From Lachnospiraceae bacterium UBA7729 (lineage in GTDB: Bacteria > Bacillota > Clostridia > Lachnospirales > Lachnospiraceae), in assembly GCA_002482005.1 (NCBI GenBank), contig DLFD01000094.1:1-24259 (forward strand): DNA of 24,259 nucleotides, in the 5' to 3' direction. Under the pieces are notes generated by a model. That model made no database searches, was not told the origin of the DNA, and saw only the letters and a list, made by a program, of their open reading frames with translations. A program made the translations under genes and the position numbers. This document shows positions 22,709 to 24,259 of this stretch, one piece after another. The stretch's first letter is position 1. Each line of letters opens with the position of its first letter.

Positions 22709-23992
22709 TCATACCTTGTCTCCGAACACCAGCTTCAGGATGCGGTCGGTGGAATGTCCGTCGCAGGAACCCATGAACCTGAGGCGGAAGTCCCTGACCT
22801 TCTGCCGGTCGAAGCGTGTATCGATATTTTTAATGTAGTCGATCATCTCTTCATTCGTCCTGCAGACCGGCCCTGGCGTCATCTCACTGTAGTCGTAGTA
22901 GAAACCTCTCCAGTCGCAGTAATCTTCCAGATCGTAGGCGTAAAACAGCATCGGGCGCTCGAAGAGAGAGTACTCGAAGACCAGCGATGAGTAATCGGAG
23001 ATGCAGATATCACTGGCCATCAGAAGTTCATCGATATTCATCGATCCGGACCCGTCGCAGACAAATGTGCCTTCCAGCTCTTCCGGCACCGGGGGTAGAT
23101 GCTTCACCAGCTGATGGTGCTTGATGATCATAACATACTGATCGCCCAGCGCTTTTTCAAATGCACGGATGTCGATCTGGTCCGGCGCTTCTGCTTCCTT
23201 GACCCTTCCGCGGAAGGTCGGTGCGTAGAGGATGATCTTCTTTCCCTTCGCTGCCGGAAACCTGCGGCAGATGTCCTCGCACGCCTGACGGATCCTTTCC
23301 TGATCGAAGAATACGTCGGTGCGGCTCACTCCGACCGGCTGCACGATGTCTTCGTGCCCTTCAAGCCGCATGGCCTCGACGTATGCCCAGCAGACTTCCG
23401 GACTGCTGACGGTCACATAAGTATAGTTTTTATTCAGAGGATGACGTTCCTGTACCCAGTGGTCTCCTCCGAACTTCATGTCCACGGTCGAGTAGCCGAA
23501 GCGCTTGAAGGCTCCGCAGCCGTGCCAGGTCTGCACGACGATGGTCTCTTTCCTCAGATCGACGCAGGAGAGCACCATGGAACCTTCTGCCAGAAAGACA
23601 TACTTTGCAGTCGCGAGGTCCTCGAGGAATGCCGCGCAGTTTTTCTTCCACTGCCTCCGGTAGTCGATGTTTGAACGGAGAAAGTGCTTGTGGACCGTGT
23701 ACCTGCCGGATGCCTCAAGCCGGTCGCAGATCAGCTGCAGGTTGTTTGTGAGCTTCGGCTGCGCAGGCTCAAGAAAGATGACCTTCTTCTCATCGACCGG
23801 TTCTGTGCGATGCCTGTTGTAGAAGGACGGAAGATACCGGTCGTACGTGACATCCATACGGTGACGGAAATATGCTTTGCCGATGGGGCTGCTGTGGACG
23901 AAGGGATAGCTCTTCCGGTAGACGTACCAGAAAGCCGGCCTCACTATCCTGGATCTTTTCCAGATCTTTCTTGCTTGCGACTTAAGTGACAT
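22709..23992 (-). CDS. CDP-glycerol/ribitol phosphotransferase (TagB/TagF-like), stand-alone
   Basis: From the ATG at 23992 the product has 427 residues; a GTG at 24007 would add five. A basic N-terminus (KSQARKIWKRSR) suits peripheral membrane binding. The Glyphos_transf landmarks are WHGCGAFKRFG with His157, ILYAPTFRG, a KHH segment (291-293) in place of RPH, and DYSS (333-336) followed by LVFEYSLFERPMLFY. It ends with FMGSCDGHSTDRI, like the fused TagF domain. It would transfer a polyol phosphate from its CDP form to a glycan or growing teichoic acid at the cytosolic face. The ATG is preceded by AGGTGA at 11 nt, while the GTG overlaps that very sequence, so I prefer the ATG. It is the first gene of a two-gene minus-strand operon that includes the GT2 at 21232. 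Confidence 0.91.
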   Translation of the reverse strand: MSLKSQARKIWKRSRIVRPAFWYVYRKSYPFVHSSPIGKAYFRHRMDVTYDRYLPSFYNRHRTEPVDEKKVIFLEPAQPKLTNNLQLICDRLEASGRYTVHKHFLRSNIDYRRQWKKNCAAFLEDLATAKYVFLAEGSMVLSCVDLRKETIVVQTWHGCGAFKRFGYSTVDMKFGGDHWVQERHPLNKNYTYVTVSSPEVCWAYVEAMRLEGHEDIVQPVGVSRTDVFFDQERIRQACEDICRRFPAAKGKKIILYAPTFRGRVKEAEAPDQIDIRAFEKALGDQYVMIIKHHQLVKHLPPVPEELEGTFVCDGSGSMNIDELLMASDICISDYSSLVFEYSLFERPMLFYAYDLEDYCDWRGFYYDYSEMTPGPVCRTNEEMIDYIKNIDTRFDRQKVRDFRLRFMGSCDGHSTDRILKLVFGDKV

Positions 23993-24069
23993 AACGATTG
24001 GTTTCACCTGCCTGTGAACGGATGTGCTATTATGACTGTAGATACTGAAACAACTGCCATATGAAAGAG

Positions 24070-24078
24070 ATTATAGCA
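24070..24078 (-). promoter_or_regulatory. Extended -10 promoter for the minus-strand TagF/GT2 pair
   Basis: On the minus strand TGCTATAAT (24078-24070) is a perfect extended -10. It gives a start near 24063 and a leader of about 70 nt. No clear -35 lies at 17 bp. It sits in the divergent gap next to the partial plus-strand gene. Confidence 0.4.
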
Positions 24079-24088
24079 TAGGAAAGAC

Positions 24089-24259
24089 ATGAAGAGATAT
24101 TTCAGGAAGAGAGAAGCGGAGACAGCGGCCAGGGTCAGAGAAAAGATGACCGGGAGCGTGACGGACCGGGGCGGAGCGGTGCCTGAAGCAGGAGCGGAGT
24201 TTCTGACAGAAGAAAGCCCGGCGGCTGGCGCGAAGTCTGCTTCCGGCGCAGAGATGGCT
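24089..24259 (+). CDS. Start of an unidentified gene (3' end cut by window edge)
   Basis: An ATG at 24089 with AGGA (24080-24083) 5 nt upstream opens a frame of 57 codons that is still open at the window end. The visible part starts MKRYFRKREAETAARVREKM and continues Glu/Ala/Gly-rich, with no membrane segment or known motif. A basic start followed by a long polar region could be the cytosolic N-terminus of a membrane or regulatory protein, but nothing identifies it. It is divergent from the TagF-like gene. Confidence 0.45.
   Translation, partial: MKRYFRKREAETAARVREKMTGSVTDRGGAVPEAGAEFLTEESPAAGAKSASGAEMA

Overview
The window is most of a cell-surface polysaccharide locus, probably for a teichoic-acid-like polymer or other wall glycan, from a low-to-mid G+C Gram-positive bacterium. 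A member of the Clostridia, perhaps Lachnospiraceae-like, fits best. The reasons are three TagB/TagF-type polyol-phosphate transferase domains, a TarI-like cytidylyltransferase, a TagGH-type ABC exporter, strong AGGAGG-type ribosome binding sites and extended -10 promoters. I cannot name the genus.

Left part (1-9485). A multi-spanning GtrII-like membrane protein runs off the left edge on the minus strand. It is divergent from a long plus-strand operon. That operon opens with a thiamine-diphosphate (ThDP) enzyme and a short-chain reductase. It continues with the CDP-3,6-dideoxyhexose genes rfbF, rfbG and rfbH, into which a GtrB-like glycosyltransferase and a GtrA-like flippase are embedded. 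With the GtrII-like protein this is a complete GtrA/GtrB/Gtr(type) glycan-decoration set beside a CDP-deoxysugar pathway. My inference is that a 3,6-dideoxyhexose, possibly a two-carbon-branched one like yersiniose, is put on undecaprenyl phosphate, flipped, and added to the polymer outside the membrane.

Middle part (9555-15854). It holds a TarI/IspD-family cytidylyltransferase, a GC-rich 24/36-bp tandem repeat, an extended SDR, a one-span membrane protein with a DUF6273-like outer domain, an ABC-2 permease, and an in-frame fusion of the exporter ATPase with UDP-galactopyranose mutase.

Right part (15931-24259). It holds a pyruvyltransferase-family protein, a GT2-TagF fusion protein and a degenerate TagF-like protein on the plus strand. 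A convergent two-gene minus-strand operon follows, with a stand-alone TagF-like protein and a stand-alone GT2 that is a paralogue of the fused one. A partial plus-strand gene starts at the right edge.

Plus-strand genes are tightly packed, with several 4-bp ATGA overlaps. Two copies of a 41-bp palindromic unit flank the first two genes of the operon, and the second copy is split by a 167-bp structured insert. The left part looks more AT-rich than the right part.
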